Shown: piece after piece, positions 28,203 through 37,209 of the stretch
Numbering within the stretch: position 1 is the first letter of the stretch
Layout of the letters: every line of letters starts with the position of its first letter
DNA from: Pseudomonas quebecensis
GTDB lineage: Bacteria > Pseudomonadota > Gammaproteobacteria > Pseudomonadales > Pseudomonadaceae
Length of the DNA stretch: 64,000 nt
Assembly: GCF_026410085.1 (NCBI RefSeq)
Contig: NZ_CP112866.1
Span: forward strand, 4,401,001 to 4,465,000
Reading direction: 5' to 3'
The notes under the pieces: generated by a model
Told to the model about the DNA's origin: nothing
Seen by the model: only the letters and a program-made list of their open reading frames with translations
Database searches by the model: none
Translations under genes and position numbers: made by a program

Positions 28203-29648
28203 ATGCACCTGATCTGGCTGCGCACCGACTTGCGCCTTCACGACAATACCGCCCTGGCCGCCGCGAGCCAGCGCGGCCCGCTGGTGGCGGTTTACCTGAT
28301 CACGCCCGAACAATGGCGGGCCCACGATGACGCACCGTGCAAAGTGGATTTCTGGCTGCGCAACCTGCAGCACTTGAGCCAGTCCCTGGGCGCACTCAAC
28401 ATCCCGCTGCTGATCCGCACCGCCGCCACCTGGGACCAGGTGCCCGCCGTGCTCAGCCAATTGTGCGGCGAGCTGGGCGTGGCCTCGGTGCATGTCAACG
28501 AAGAGTACGGCATTCATGAAAGCCGCCGCGACGCAGCGGTGGCCAAGGCGCTGGAAGCCGATGGCGTGACTTTCCACAGCTACCTGGACCAACTGTTTTT
28601 TCAACCAGGCAGTGTGCTCACCAAAAGCGGCACGTATTTCCAAGTGTTCAGCCAGTTTCGCAAGGTCTGCTACACCCGCCTGCACAGCGCCCTGCCGCGT
28701 CTGGTGAACGCGCCGAAGGCGCAGCAAAAACTCGCCATCGAGAGCGACGCCGTGCCAACCGCCGTCGATGGCTTCGAACCGCCCAGCGAGCGCCTGCGCG
28801 CACTCTGGCCTGCCGGCGAAGATGAAGCCCGGCGCCGCCTGGAAACCTTCGCCGACGCGCAGATCAGCTATTACAAGGATGAGCGCGATTTCCCCGCCAA
28901 GCCCGGCACCAGCCAATTGTCGGCCTACCTGGCAGCCGGTGTGATCTCGCCGCGCCAGTGTCTGCACGCGGCGCTGCAAACCAATCAGGGCGAGTTCGAA
29001 AGCGGCGATATCGGTGCGATCACCTGGATCAACGAACTGCTTTGGCGTGAGTTCTACAAACATATTCTGGTGGGCTACCCGCGCGTGTCCCGCCATCGCG
29101 CCTTCCGCCCCGAAACCGAAGCGGTGGCCTGGCGTGACGCACCCGAGGACCTCGCCGCCTGGCAACAGGCGCGCACCGGTCTGCCGATCATCGACGCGGC
29201 GATGCGTCAGTTGCTCGACACCGGCTGGATGCACAACCGCCTGCGCATGGTGGTGGCGATGTTCCTGACCAAGAACCTGCTGATCGACTGGCGTGAAGGC
29301 GAACGTTTCTTTATGCGCCACCTGATCGACGGCGACCTGGCCGCCAATAACGGTGGCTGGCAGTGGAGTTCGTCCACCGGCACCGACTCGGCGCCGTATT
29401 TCCGGATTTTCAGCCCGCTGAGCCAGTCGGAAAAATTCGACCGCGACGGCGTGTTCATCAAGCACTGGCTGCCGGAACTGGCCGGGTTGAATAAAAAGGA
29501 AGTCCACAACCCCGATGCGGTTGGCGGCCTGTTTGGCGTGGCGGATTACCCCCGCGCCATCGTCGATCTGAAAAAATCCCGCGAGCGCGCCCTGGCCGCG
29601 TTCCGCAGCCTGCCATCGCGCGAAGCCGCCGGGGGTGCCCATGAGTGA
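28203..29648 (+). CDS. phrB: Deoxyribodipyrimidine photolyase PhrB
   Basis: A 481-residue class I CPD photolyase that repairs UV-induced cyclobutane dimers using FADH- and blue light. The N-terminal alpha/beta antenna domain begins HLIWLRTDLRLHDNTAL. The C-terminal FAD domain shows WINELLWREFYKHIL, DAAMRQLLDTGWMHNRLRM and LAANNGGWQWSSSTGTDSAPYFRIF, holding the tryptophans of the electron-transfer chain and the dimer pocket. Its 3' end overlaps the next gene by 8 bp. Expression is probably under the adjacent MerR-type regulator. Confidence 0.96.
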   Translation: MHLIWLRTDLRLHDNTALAAASQRGPLVAVYLITPEQWRAHDDAPCKVDFWLRNLQHLSQSLGALNIPLLIRTAATWDQVPAVLSQLCGELGVASVHVNEEYGIHESRRDAAVAKALEADGVTFHSYLDQLFFQPGSVLTKSGTYFQVFSQFRKVCYTRLHSALPRLVNAPKAQQKLAIESDAVPTAVDGFEPPSERLRALWPAGEDEARRRLETFADAQISYYKDERDFPAKPGTSQLSAYLAAGVISPRQCLHAALQTNQGEFESGDIGAITWINELLWREFYKHILVGYPRVSRHRAFRPETEAVAWRDAPEDLAAWQQARTGLPIIDAAMRQLLDTGWMHNRLRMVVAMFLTKNLLIDWREGERFFMRHLIDGDLAANNGGWQWSSSTGTDSAPYFRIFSPLSQSEKFDRDGVFIKHWLPELAGLNKKEVHNPDAVGGLFGVADYPRAIVDLKKSRERALAAFRSLPSREAAGGAHE

Positions 29649-30063
29649 CTTTCTGCGCCGCTTCGCCCACACCTTTGCCACGCTGGACAAGCACAACCTG
29701 CACCTGCTCGACAGCCTGTACAGCAAGGACATCGTCTTTACCGATCCGCTGCACGAGGTGCACGGTCTGACCGCGCTGCACCGATATTTCGAAACGCTGT
29801 ACGGCAATGTCAGCCAACTGCGTTTCGACTTTCACGGCTTCGATCAGGTGGCCGAAGGCGAAGGCTACCTGCGCTGGAAAATGAGCTTCTGCCACCCGCG
29901 CCTGGCCAATGGCCGGGTGATTCGCGTGGAAGGCTGCTCGCACCTGATGTGGCGTGACAAGGTCTACCGCCATCGTGACTATTTCGACGCTGGCGCCCTG
30001 CTGTATGAACACCTGCCCGTACTCGGCAAAGTGGTCAGTTGGCTGAAAAGGAGAGTGGGATGA
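29641..30063 (+). CDS. NTF2-like (SnoaL-type) protein
   Basis: A 140-residue single-domain protein with the NTF2-like pattern: helical start (FAHTFATLDKHNLHLLDSLY), then DIVFTDPLHEVHGLTALHRYF and strands with WKMSFCHPRL, ending VYRHRDYFDAGALLYEHLPV. Such folds bind small hydrophobic ligands or act as isomerases; a role in lipid modification with the neighbouring SDR, flavoprotein and methyltransferase is likely but unproven. ATG at 29641 overlaps phrB and has a G-rich site; it ends in an ATGA overlap with the SDR gene. Confidence 0.8.
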   Translation: MSDFLRRFAHTFATLDKHNLHLLDSLYSKDIVFTDPLHEVHGLTALHRYFETLYGNVSQLRFDFHGFDQVAEGEGYLRWKMSFCHPRLANGRVIRVEGCSHLMWRDKVYRHRDYFDAGALLYEHLPVLGKVVSWLKRRVG

Positions 30064-30842
30064 ATAGCGTGACGCCCCGTCGTTATTGGCTGACCGGCGC
30101 CAGCAGTGGCATCGGCGCCGCGCTGGCCGAGGAGCTGCTCAACAGCGGCGCCCAGGTGGCCGTGAGCTCACGCTCCAAAGAGCCGCTGGAGGCCCTGGCG
30201 CAACGTTACCCCGGCCAAGTGCTGGTGGTGGCCGGCGACTTGACCAACAGCCAGACCGTGCGCGAAATCGGTGAACACATTACCCACGCCTGGGGCGCGC
30301 TGGACACCGTGATCCTCAACGCCGGCACCTGCGAATACGTCGACGCCCGCCAGTTCGACTCGTCCATCATCGAGCATGTGGTGCGCACCAACCTGCTGGC
30401 CAGCAGTTATTGCATCGAAGCGGCGCTGCCGCTGTTGCGCGCCGGCCTGACGCCACACCTGGTGGGCGTCGCCAGCGCCGTGACCTACCTGCCGATGCCG
30501 CGCGCCGAGGCCTACGGCGCCTCCAAGGCCGGCCTGCGGTATTTGTTCGAATCGCTGCGCATCAGCCTGTCGCCGGAAAACATCGACGTCACGGTGATCA
30601 GCCCGGGCTTTGTCGACACGCCCCTGACCGAACGCAATGACTTCCCGATGCCCCTGAGCTGGCCCGCCGACAAGGCCGCGCGGCATATCTTCGCCAAACT
30701 GCAAAAGCGGCCGTTGGAGATCGCCTTCCCCGCGCTGTTTATCGCCACCCTGTGGCCCTTGTCGAAGCTGCCTAACCGCGCGCAGTTGATCATCGGCAAG
30801 CGCATGTTGCGCAGTGCTCCGCCGAAGAAGGACGACCTGTGA
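30060..30842 (+). CDS. Short-chain dehydrogenase/reductase
   Basis: A 260-residue classical SDR: TGASSGIG cofactor motif (residues 12-19), NAG at LNAGTCEY, catalytic Ser in VASAVTYLP and YxxxK in AYGASKAGL. NADP(H) preference is suggested by SSRSKE after the second strand. Substrate is not known; in similar clusters of other proteobacteria an SDR accompanies a flavin amine oxidase, DUF1365 and a CFA-like methyltransferase. Start ATG overlaps the NTF2-like stop and its own stop overlaps the next GTG start, so translation is coupled throughout. Confidence 0.85.
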   Translation: MNSVTPRRYWLTGASSGIGAALAEELLNSGAQVAVSSRSKEPLEALAQRYPGQVLVVAGDLTNSQTVREIGEHITHAWGALDTVILNAGTCEYVDARQFDSSIIEHVVRTNLLASSYCIEAALPLLRAGLTPHLVGVASAVTYLPMPRAEAYGASKAGLRYLFESLRISLSPENIDVTVISPGFVDTPLTERNDFPMPLSWPADKAARHIFAKLQKRPLEIAFPALFIATLWPLSKLPNRAQLIIGKRMLRSAPPKKDDL

Positions 30843-32086
30843 AGATCGCCATCATCGGCAGCGGCATCGCCGGGTTGACCAGCGCTTACCTGCTCAACCG
30901 CCGTCACGACATCACCCTGTTCGAAGCCGGCGACCGCATTGGGGGCCATACCCATACGGTCAAGGTCACGGTGGAAGGCCAGCACTACGCGGTGGACACC
31001 GGTTTCATCGTGTTCAACGACTGGACCTACCCCAATTTCATTCGCTTGCTGGGGCAGATCGGCGTGGCGTTCAAACCCACCGAGATGAGTTTTTCGGTGT
31101 GCGACGAGCGCACGCGCTTTGAGTACAACGGCAATAACCTCAACAGCTTGTTCGCTCAGCGCAGCAATATCCTGTCGCCGGGCTTCTGGGGCATGTTGCG
31201 CGACATCCTGCGCTTCAATCGCCAGGCGCCATTGGATTTACAGGAACACCGCATCAGCGCCGACATGACCCTGGGCGACTACCTCACCGCCGGCGGCTAT
31301 GGCGAGCGCTTCGTGCGCCACTACATCGTGCCGATGGGCGCGGCGATCTGGTCGATGTCGCTGGCGGACATGCTGGGCTTTCCGTTGCAGTTCTTCGTGC
31401 GTTTTTTCAAGAATCACGGCCTGCTCTCGGTGAACAATCGCCCACAGTGGTGCGTGATCGAAGGCGGCTCCAGTGCGTACATCGAACCCCTGACTCGCGG
31501 TTTTCGTGAGCGGATCCGCTTGAGCTGCCCTGTGCATAACGTCGAGCGCAACGAGGACGGCGTGGTTATCCACAGCGCGTCCGGCAGTGAGTCCTTTGAC
31601 CGCGTGGTGTTCGCCTGCCATAGCGACCAGGCCCTGGCGTTGCTCGGCGACCCGAGCCAGGCGGAGCAGGAGATCCTCGGTGCCCTGCCCTATGCCGATA
31701 ACGACGTGGTGCTGCACACCGACACGCGCCTGCTGCCCGATCGCACACTGGCCTGGGCCAGTTGGAACTACCGGCTGACCGGCGACAGTCAGGCCCAGGC
31801 CGCCGTGACCTACGACATGAACATCCTGCAAGGCATCGACAGCGCCACGACGTTCTGCGTAAGCCTCAACCAGACGGCGGTGATCAACCCGCTGAAGATT
31901 CTTGCGCGCTACACCTATGCCCATCCGCAATACAGCCTGGGCGCCGTCGCCGCCCAGAACCGCTGGGAAGAATTGAACGGCGCCCGCCATACCCATTATT
32001 GCGGCGCCTACTGGGCCAATGGCTTTCATGAAGACGGCGTAGTCAGCGCCCTGCGCGTGGCGCAAGCCTTTGGGGAAACCCTGTGA
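30839..32086 (+). CDS. Flavin-containing amine oxidoreductase-like protein
   Basis: A 415-residue FAD protein with the dinucleotide fold IAIIGSGIAGLTSAYLL at the very start, FEAGDRIGGHTHTV and DTGFIVFNDWTYPNF, typical of the amine-oxidase/protoporphyrinogen-oxidase-like group that acts on lipids or carotenoids; the end THYCGAYWANGFHEDGVVSA contacts FAD. A flavin-dependent desaturase of related sequence (UfaD) takes part in methylated furan fatty acid synthesis in alphaproteobacteria, so a fatty-acyl desaturase role is possible (inference). Start GTG at 30839 overlaps the SDR stop by 4 bp. Confidence 0.85.
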   Translation: MKIAIIGSGIAGLTSAYLLNRRHDITLFEAGDRIGGHTHTVKVTVEGQHYAVDTGFIVFNDWTYPNFIRLLGQIGVAFKPTEMSFSVCDERTRFEYNGNNLNSLFAQRSNILSPGFWGMLRDILRFNRQAPLDLQEHRISADMTLGDYLTAGGYGERFVRHYIVPMGAAIWSMSLADMLGFPLQFFVRFFKNHGLLSVNNRPQWCVIEGGSSAYIEPLTRGFRERIRLSCPVHNVERNEDGVVIHSASGSESFDRVVFACHSDQALALLGDPSQAEQEILGALPYADNDVVLHTDTRLLPDRTLAWASWNYRLTGDSQAQAAVTYDMNILQGIDSATTFCVSLNQTAVINPLKILARYTYAHPQYSLGAVAAQNRWEELNGARHTHYCGAYWANGFHEDGVVSALRVAQAFGETL

Positions 32087-32892
32087 ACAGTGCCCTGTAC
32101 AGCGGCTGGATCGCCCATCGCCGGTTTGCGCCCAAGGGCCATGCGTTTCGCTACCGCATCGGCCTGCTGTACCTGGATTTGAGTGAAGAAGACCACGTGC
32201 TAGGGCTCTCGCCCCTGGCCGGGCGCAGCCGCCTGGCGCCTTTTGGTTTTCGCCAGCAGGACTACCTGCGTGAGTTGACCGGCCACGGCATGAGCCTGAG
32301 CGATGCCGTGCGCCAGGAAGTCGGCAAGGCGCTGGGGCGTACACCCCAGGGCGTTATCTGCCTACTGACCCAGGCCCGCAGTTGGGGCCTGGCTTTTAAT
32401 CCGGTGAGTTTCTTCTACTGTTTCGAGGCCGACGGGCAACTGGCCGCGATCCTGTGTGAAGTCACCAATACCCCTTGGCGCGAGCGCTACCGCTACGTCC
32501 TGCCGGCCCAGGCTCTGGGTGCGGACGAGCACCAGCATTTTGCCGTGGCCAAGGCGTTCCATGTGTCGCCGTTCCTGCCGCGCGACCTGCAATACCGCAT
32601 GAGCTTCAGCCCGCCCGCCGAGCGGCTCGGCGTGCACATGGCCGACTGGCAGGGCGAATTGAAAGTCTTCGACGCCACCCTCAGCCTGCACAAAGAGGCG
32701 CTGACCCGCGCCAGCCTGCACCGCTACCTGTGGCGCTTTCCGTGGATGACCGCCAAGACCTGCCTGGCGATTTACTGGCAGGCCTTGCGCCTGTTGCTTA
32801 AACGTACACCGATTTTCTCCCACCGGGCCGCCGATGGCGCCTCTCGCACCGCCGTCGGGTATACCAAGGAACATCGCCATGAAATCCCCTAG
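32083..32892 (+). CDS. DUF1365 family protein
   Basis: A 269-residue DUF1365 protein (SGWIAHRRFAPKGHAFRYRI at the start; LLTQARSWGLAFNPVSFFYC; VAKAFHVSPFLP). The family has no known activity but nearly always sits between a flavin amine oxidase and a CFA-like methyltransferase. Start is GTG at 32083, overlapping the flavoprotein stop; the end overlaps the methyltransferase start by 14 bp. Confidence 0.85.
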   Translation: MNSALYSGWIAHRRFAPKGHAFRYRIGLLYLDLSEEDHVLGLSPLAGRSRLAPFGFRQQDYLRELTGHGMSLSDAVRQEVGKALGRTPQGVICLLTQARSWGLAFNPVSFFYCFEADGQLAAILCEVTNTPWRERYRYVLPAQALGADEHQHFAVAKAFHVSPFLPRDLQYRMSFSPPAERLGVHMADWQGELKVFDATLSLHKEALTRASLHRYLWRFPWMTAKTCLAIYWQALRLLLKRTPIFSHRAADGASRTAVGYTKEHRHEIP

Positions 32893-34150
32893 CTTATCGG
32901 TCAAGGCCAGCCGCCTGAACGTCAACGGCATGACCACCGCGCTGCTGCGCAAGGGTGTGCTGCGTCAACTCAGCCAATTGCGCCACGGCCAGTTGGTGGT
33001 GATCGAGGATGGTGAACGCCAAGTGTTCGGCGCACGGGAAGCGCACCTGCTAGGGGAAATCCAGATCGTCGATCCGGCCGTGTGGGGCCTGGTGGCGGCC
33101 AACGGGTCGATCGGCGCCGGCGAGGCATTTATCCACGGCCATTGGACCAGTCCGGACCTGACCGCCGTAGTGCGGGTGATGGTCAGCAACCTGGACGTAC
33201 TCGACGCGATGGAGGGTGGCCTGGCCCGCCTCGCGCGCCCGCTCACCCAAAGCCTGCACTGGCTCAACCGCAATACGCGCAAGGGCTCGCAAAAAAATAT
33301 CGCCACTCACTATGACCTGGGCAACGACTTGTTCGAAGCGTTTCTGGACCCGACCATGATGTACTCGGCGGCGCAATTTCTGACGGCCGACGACACGCTG
33401 GAACAGGCGCAACTGAACAAACTGGAACGCATCTGTCAGAAACTGGCGCTTAAACCCAGCGACCATTTGCTGGAAATCGGCACCGGCTGGGGCAGCATGG
33501 CGCTGTATGCGGCGCAGCATTACGGCTGCAAGGTCACCACCACGACGTTGTCCAAAGAACAGTTCGCCTACACCCAGCAACGAATCCACGCCTTGGGCCT
33601 GCAGGACCAGGTCACCCTGTTGCTGAGCGATTACCGCGATCTGACGGGGCAGTACGACAAACTGGTGTCGATCGAGATGATCGAAGCGGTGGGCCATCGC
33701 TTTCTGCCCACCTACTTCAAGCAATGCGCGCAGTTGCTCAAGCGCGACGGCCTGATGCTGCTGCAGGCCATCACCATTCGCGAACAGCGTTTCGAGCAGG
33801 CCAGGCGCAGTGTGGATTTTATCCAACGCTACATTTTCCCCGGCGGCGCCCTGCCTTCGGTGCAGAACATGCTGCACATCGTCGGCCGCGACACCGACAT
33901 GAACCTGTTGCACATGGAAGACTTCGGCCTGCACTACGCAAAAACCCTGCGCCTGTGGCATGAGAATTTTCGCCGCGCCCATGGCCGCCTATCGGAACTG
34001 GGCTACGACGAATACTTCCTGCGGCTGTGGGAGTTTTACCTGTGTTACTGCGAAGGTGGCTTTATGGAGCGCACCATCGGCACCGCTCAATTGCTGCTGG
34101 CCAAGCCCGCAGCCATCAACCCACCCCTGCTCGGACGCTTCAATGCTTAA
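32879..34150 (+). CDS. Cyclopropane-fatty-acyl-phospholipid synthase family methyltransferase
   Basis: A 423-residue SAM-dependent methyltransferase of the CFA synthase family. HYDLGNDLFEAFLDPTMMYS (144-163), the SAM loop LEIGTGWGSMA (about 198-208), TTTLSKEQFAY and a C-terminal block FMERTIGTAQLLL are visible. Members act on unsaturated phospholipid acyl chains, making cyclopropane or methyl-branched/furan fatty acids (UfaM group). ATG at 32879 has AAGGA upstream; the frame is open 15 codons earlier inside DUF1365. The gene next to DUF1365 and DUF2878 suggests the methyl-branch/furan pathway more than ordinary CFA (inference). Confidence 0.88.
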   Translation: MKSPSLSVKASRLNVNGMTTALLRKGVLRQLSQLRHGQLVVIEDGERQVFGAREAHLLGEIQIVDPAVWGLVAANGSIGAGEAFIHGHWTSPDLTAVVRVMVSNLDVLDAMEGGLARLARPLTQSLHWLNRNTRKGSQKNIATHYDLGNDLFEAFLDPTMMYSAAQFLTADDTLEQAQLNKLERICQKLALKPSDHLLEIGTGWGSMALYAAQHYGCKVTTTTLSKEQFAYTQQRIHALGLQDQVTLLLSDYRDLTGQYDKLVSIEMIEAVGHRFLPTYFKQCAQLLKRDGLMLLQAITIREQRFEQARRSVDFIQRYIFPGGALPSVQNMLHIVGRDTDMNLLHMEDFGLHYAKTLRLWHENFRRAHGRLSELGYDEYFLRLWEFYLCYCEGGFMERTIGTAQLLLAKPAAINPPLLGRFNA

Positions 34151-34622
34151 AACCGTGGCCAACGCCGCGCTGTTCCAGTGCGGCTGGTTTGCCTGCGTGC
34201 TGGGCGGCGACAGCCTCTGGTTGCTGGTGGGTGTGGTAGTCCTGGCCGTTCACCTGCTGTGGATAAGTTCATGGGCCGAGGACGGCGCGCTGATTATCGG
34301 CGTGACCCTGGCGGGCACTGTGCTGGACACCTTGCTGCGGGTGTCGGGGGTGTTTCAGTTCAGCGAACCGGGGCCGTTGATCCCGTTCTGGCTGATGCTG
34401 TTGTGGGCCCTACTGGCGACCACGCTGCGGCATTGCCTGGCCTGGAGCGCGCAACCCTGGTGGCTGGCCGCCTTGCTGGGCGCGGTGGGTGGGCCGCTGT
34501 CGTATTACGCCGGCAGCCAGTTGGCGGGGGTGCGATTTGGCTTCGCCCTGGCACCGACGCTCAGCGGGTTGGCACTGCTGTGGGCGGCGGTTTTTGTCGG
34601 ATTGCATCGGCTGGCACGCTGA
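34143..34622 (+). CDS. DUF2878 family inner-membrane protein
   Basis: A 159-residue hydrophobic protein with about five membrane segments (for example LWLLVGVVVLAVHLLWISS, LIPFWLMLLWALLATTL, LSGLALLWAAVFVGLH). It matches the DUF2878 family that follows CFA-like genes. Role unknown; a membrane partner of the lipid-modifying enzymes is plausible. ATG at 34143 overlaps the methyltransferase stop by 8 bp, the last coupled gene of the run that starts at 26298. Confidence 0.8.
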   Translation: MLKTVANAALFQCGWFACVLGGDSLWLLVGVVVLAVHLLWISSWAEDGALIIGVTLAGTVLDTLLRVSGVFQFSEPGPLIPFWLMLLWALLATTLRHCLAWSAQPWWLAALLGAVGGPLSYYAGSQLAGVRFGFALAPTLSGLALLWAAVFVGLHRLAR

Positions 34623-34676
34623 CGTCTGTCAGACCTTTCACACCCACAGCCTGCGCTTGCCTTACACTGCGCGCCT

Positions 34677-34982
34677 ATGAACACCATCCCCCACCTGCAA
34701 ATTGCTGAACCCGCCGTCACCTGTTCTACGTGTGCGGCGTGCTGCTGTCAGCTGGAAGTCATGTTGATTACCGACACGGGTGTACCGCAGCGCTATATCG
34801 ACACGGACGATTGGGGCGGTGAAGTCATGCTGCGCCTGGACGACGGCTGGTGCGCGGCGCTGGATCGGGACACGATGATGTGCACAATTTACGAGCGGCG
34901 ACCGCTGATTTGTCGCGAATTCGAGATGGGCGCACCGGAGTGTCTGGACGAACGCCAGGGCATTGCCACGGCGTATCGCTGA
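34677..34982 (+). CDS. YkgJ family cysteine cluster protein
   Basis: A 101-residue protein with the cysteine-cluster pattern of the YkgJ/UPF0153 family: CSTCAACCC near the N-terminus, CAALDRDTMMC and CTIYERRPLICREFEMG further on. The cysteines are thought to bind zinc or an iron-sulfur cluster. It stands 54 bp after the DUF2878 gene and may have its own promoter; whether it belongs to the photolyase cluster is open. Confidence 0.85.
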   Translation: MNTIPHLQIAEPAVTCSTCAACCCQLEVMLITDTGVPQRYIDTDDWGGEVMLRLDDGWCAALDRDTMMCTIYERRPLICREFEMGAPECLDERQGIATAYR

Positions 34983-34990
34983 TGCGCCAT

Positions 34991-35016
34991 GCGGTAGGAG
35001 GCAAGCCCCCTGCCGC
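34991..35016. terminator. Hairpin between ykgJ-like gene and pagL
   Basis: GCGGTAGGAGG ... CCCCCTGCCGC gives an 11-bp stem with one G-U pair and one mismatch between two converging genes. It looks like a worn REP or a shared transcription stop; there is no U-run. Confidence 0.4.
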
Positions 35017-35037
35017 AAGGGTTTTACGGGAGGGCGG

Positions 35038-35556
35038 TTACAACGGCATGGTGTAGTGCAGCGCGTAGCTCTCTACCCCATCGTTGTTGCTGCTGATACC
35101 GGCGTTGGAATAATGCGTGGCGCGGATGCCCACTTCATGCCCACCGGTAAAGCGCAGCCCGAAACCCAAGCGGTCTTCGAACTGGAAAGCCTGGCCAATG
35201 TTGTTGTCTTCCAGCTTGGTGCGGGAAAACACCGCCACACCGATGCCGGCCTCGATATACGGCTTGACCGACTGCCCGGCGAATTCATACACGAACACTG
35301 GCGAGAACGACAGGCTGCTGGCGCCTGCGCGGTCGTCACCTTCCCAATACGTGTAAGCGCCGCTCCAGTAACCGGTCAGGCGCCCCATGTCGCTCTGCAT
35401 CCAGCTCTTGTCCCAATCCGACGTCAGCCCCAGGCGATACGTCAGCGTCGAATCACTGGTGGCCCCCAGGCCGAATTCGAGGCCGGCGGCCTGCGCCGAT
35501 AACGAGTGTCCTACCGCGACGGCTGCAATCGCAGCCAAACAGAACAAGCGCTTCAT
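35038..35556 (-). CDS. pagL: Lipid A 3-O-deacylase PagL
   Basis: A 172-residue outer-membrane beta-barrel enzyme that removes the 3-O-acyl chain of lipid A. Signal peptide is residues 1-23 (ends SAQAA). The catalytic residues are clear: His148 and Ser150 in THYSNAG and Glu162 in GVESYAL, with the same 14-residue His-Glu spacing as P. aeruginosa PagL. ATG at 35556 (MKRLFCLAAI) gives a proper signal peptide; 15 open codons upstream do not. The neighbourhood (phr cluster, murI) is as in P. aeruginosa. Confidence 0.9.
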   Translation of the reverse strand: MKRLFCLAAIAAVAVGHSLSAQAAGLEFGLGATSDSTLTYRLGLTSDWDKSWMQSDMGRLTGYWSGAYTYWEGDDRAGASSLSFSPVFVYEFAGQSVKPYIEAGIGVAVFSRTKLEDNNIGQAFQFEDRLGFGLRFTGGHEVGIRATHYSNAGISSNNDGVESYALHYTMPL

Positions 35557-35666
35557 AAAACATCCCTTCCGAACGAGTTGTATGGTTTTTTGTACAAGCA
35601 ATCTCGCTATAGAAGCCTGCGCAGTGACAGAAGTTCAGCTTCTAATGGCGAAATTTCACGAAATTT

Positions 35667-36461
35667 TCACGTGCGGAAGCTTCGCACAATTCCGGGATGT
35701 TTCCATAGTGTCGGTAGGACATTTCTGAAGTGAGACAGATCGCCACTGGTCCAGAACTGCGCCATCGCAGGTTCGCCGCCGGCCAGCACGTCGCGTTCAC
35801 CCAATAAACGCTTAAGTTGACGTGCCACTGCGGCGCCAGTATCGATCAGGATGATGCTCGGCGGGAGCATCTGCGCCAGCAGCGGTTTGAGGAAGGGATA
35901 GTGAGTGCAGCCAAGGATGATGGTGTCGCAACCGCCACTGAGCAGCGGCCCGACGTAGCCCTGGAGCAACTGGCGCAGGGCCGGGCTGTCCAGGTCGCCG
36001 GTTTCAATCAGTTCCACCAGGCCCGGACAGGGTTGGGTGATCACGCGCACATCGGCGGCAAAACGATCAAGCAACGCCGCGAACTTGGCGCTTTGCAGGG
36101 TGCCGGTGGTGGCGAGCACGCCGACCACACCGCTGCGGGTCGCGGCGGCGGCGGGTTTGACGGCGGGCTCCATGCCCACCAACGGCCAATCGGGGTAATC
36201 CAGGCGCAGGTCAGCAACGGCGGCAACGGTGGCCGTGTTGCAGGCAATCACAAACGCCTTGGCGCCCCGCTCACGGAAAAACGCCGCGACCAAACGCGAA
36301 CGTTCGCGGATAAAGGCCGGAGTTTTCTCGCCATAGGGGATATGTCCGCCATCGGCCACATAAAGCAGCGACTCGTGGGGCAGCAGTTGCTGGATTTCCT
36401 CCAGCACCGACAGGCCGCCGACACCGGAATCGAACACACCGATCGGCGCGTCCTTACCCAT
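35667..36461 (-). CDS. murI: Glutamate racemase MurI
   Basis: A 264-residue racemase that supplies D-glutamate for peptidoglycan. Start [19 protein letters not shown]; catalytic cysteines are Cys74 (IACNTAT) and Cys185 (GCTHYP). ATG at 36461 overlaps the moeB stop by 8 bp; an in-frame GTG 11 codons upstream is less likely. Last gene of the hemA-prfA-prmC-moeB-murI operon. Confidence 0.95.
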   Translation of the reverse strand: MGKDAPIGVFDSGVGGLSVLEEIQQLLPHESLLYVADGGHIPYGEKTPAFIRERSRLVAAFFRERGAKAFVIACNTATVAAVADLRLDYPDWPLVGMEPAVKPAAAATRSGVVGVLATTGTLQSAKFAALLDRFAADVRVITQPCPGLVELIETGDLDSPALRQLLQGYVGPLLSGGCDTIILGCTHYPFLKPLLAQMLPPSIILIDTGAAVARQLKRLLGERDVLAGGEPAMAQFWTSGDLSHFRNVLPTLWKHPGIVRSFRT

Positions 36462-37209
36462 GGCGAGTGCCGCAGACACTGCAGCCAGGGTCACGCTTGA
36501 CCCGCAGCTCGCGAAAACGCGTGGTCAAGGCATCGATCAGCAATAAACGCCCGACCAACGGTTCACCGAAACCGGCCAGCAGCTTCAGGGCCTCGAGGGC
36601 TTGCAGGCTGCCGACCAGCCCCACCAGCGGGCCGACCACGCCGGCTTCACTGCAGGTCAGCTCGGCGTCGCTGCCGTGCCCGTATAAACAGTGGTAACAC
36701 GGGCTGTCGGCGCGACGCGGGTCGAACACCGACAGCTGGCCTTCCAGGCGAATCGCCGCGCCGCTGATCAACGGCTTGACGGCGGCGACACAGGCGGCAT
36801 TGACCGCCTCGCGGGTGGAGAAGTTGTCGCTGCAATCGAGTACCACATCCACGCCGGCCACGGCAGCGGCCAGCGAATCGGCGTCCAGCGCGGTGCGATG
36901 GGGCACCAGGCGGATGTCGGGGTTGATCGCGCTCAGGCGCGCCATGGCCGAGTCGACTTTGGTCTGCCCGACGCTGGCGGTGTCATGGATGATTTGACGT
37001 TGCAGGTTGGTCAGGTCGACCGTGTCGAAGTCCGCCAAATGCAGCTGGCCCACTCCCGCAGCCGCCAGATACAGCGCGACCGGCGCGCCCAGGCCGCCGA
37101 GGCCTACGATCAGGGCGCGGGCGCTTTTGAGGCGCAACTGGCCGTCGATGTCCACATGCTGCAACAGAATCTGTCGGCTATAGCGCAACAGCTCCTGGTC
37201 GGTCAGCAC
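36454..37209 (-). CDS. moeB: Molybdopterin-synthase adenylyltransferase MoeB
   Basis: A 251-residue E1-like enzyme. The nucleotide motif VGLGGLGAP is at 35-43, the substrate-binding stretch [15 protein letters not shown] at about 61-75, and two CxxC pairs (CYHC and CSVC) hold a structural zinc. It adenylates the C-terminus of MoaD or a ThiS-like carrier. The rhodanese domain of MoeZ-type proteins is absent. The start codon is GTG at 37209, overlapping the prmC stop by 7 bp. Confidence 0.92.
   Translation of the reverse strand: MLTDQELLRYSRQILLQHVDIDGQLRLKSARALIVGLGGLGAPVALYLAAAGVGQLHLADFDTVDLTNLQRQIIHDTASVGQTKVDSAMARLSAINPDIRLVPHRTALDADSLAAAVAGVDVVLDCSDNFSTREAVNAACVAAVKPLISGAAIRLEGQLSVFDPRRADSPCYHCLYGHGSDAELTCSEAGVVGPLVGLVGSLQALEALKLLAGFGEPLVGRLLLIDALTTRFRELRVKRDPGCSVCGTRHG

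Noticed and set aside
28008..29807. Minus-strand open frame (about 599 codons) over phrB
   Set aside because: Antisense to a photolyase with all FAD-domain motifs present.
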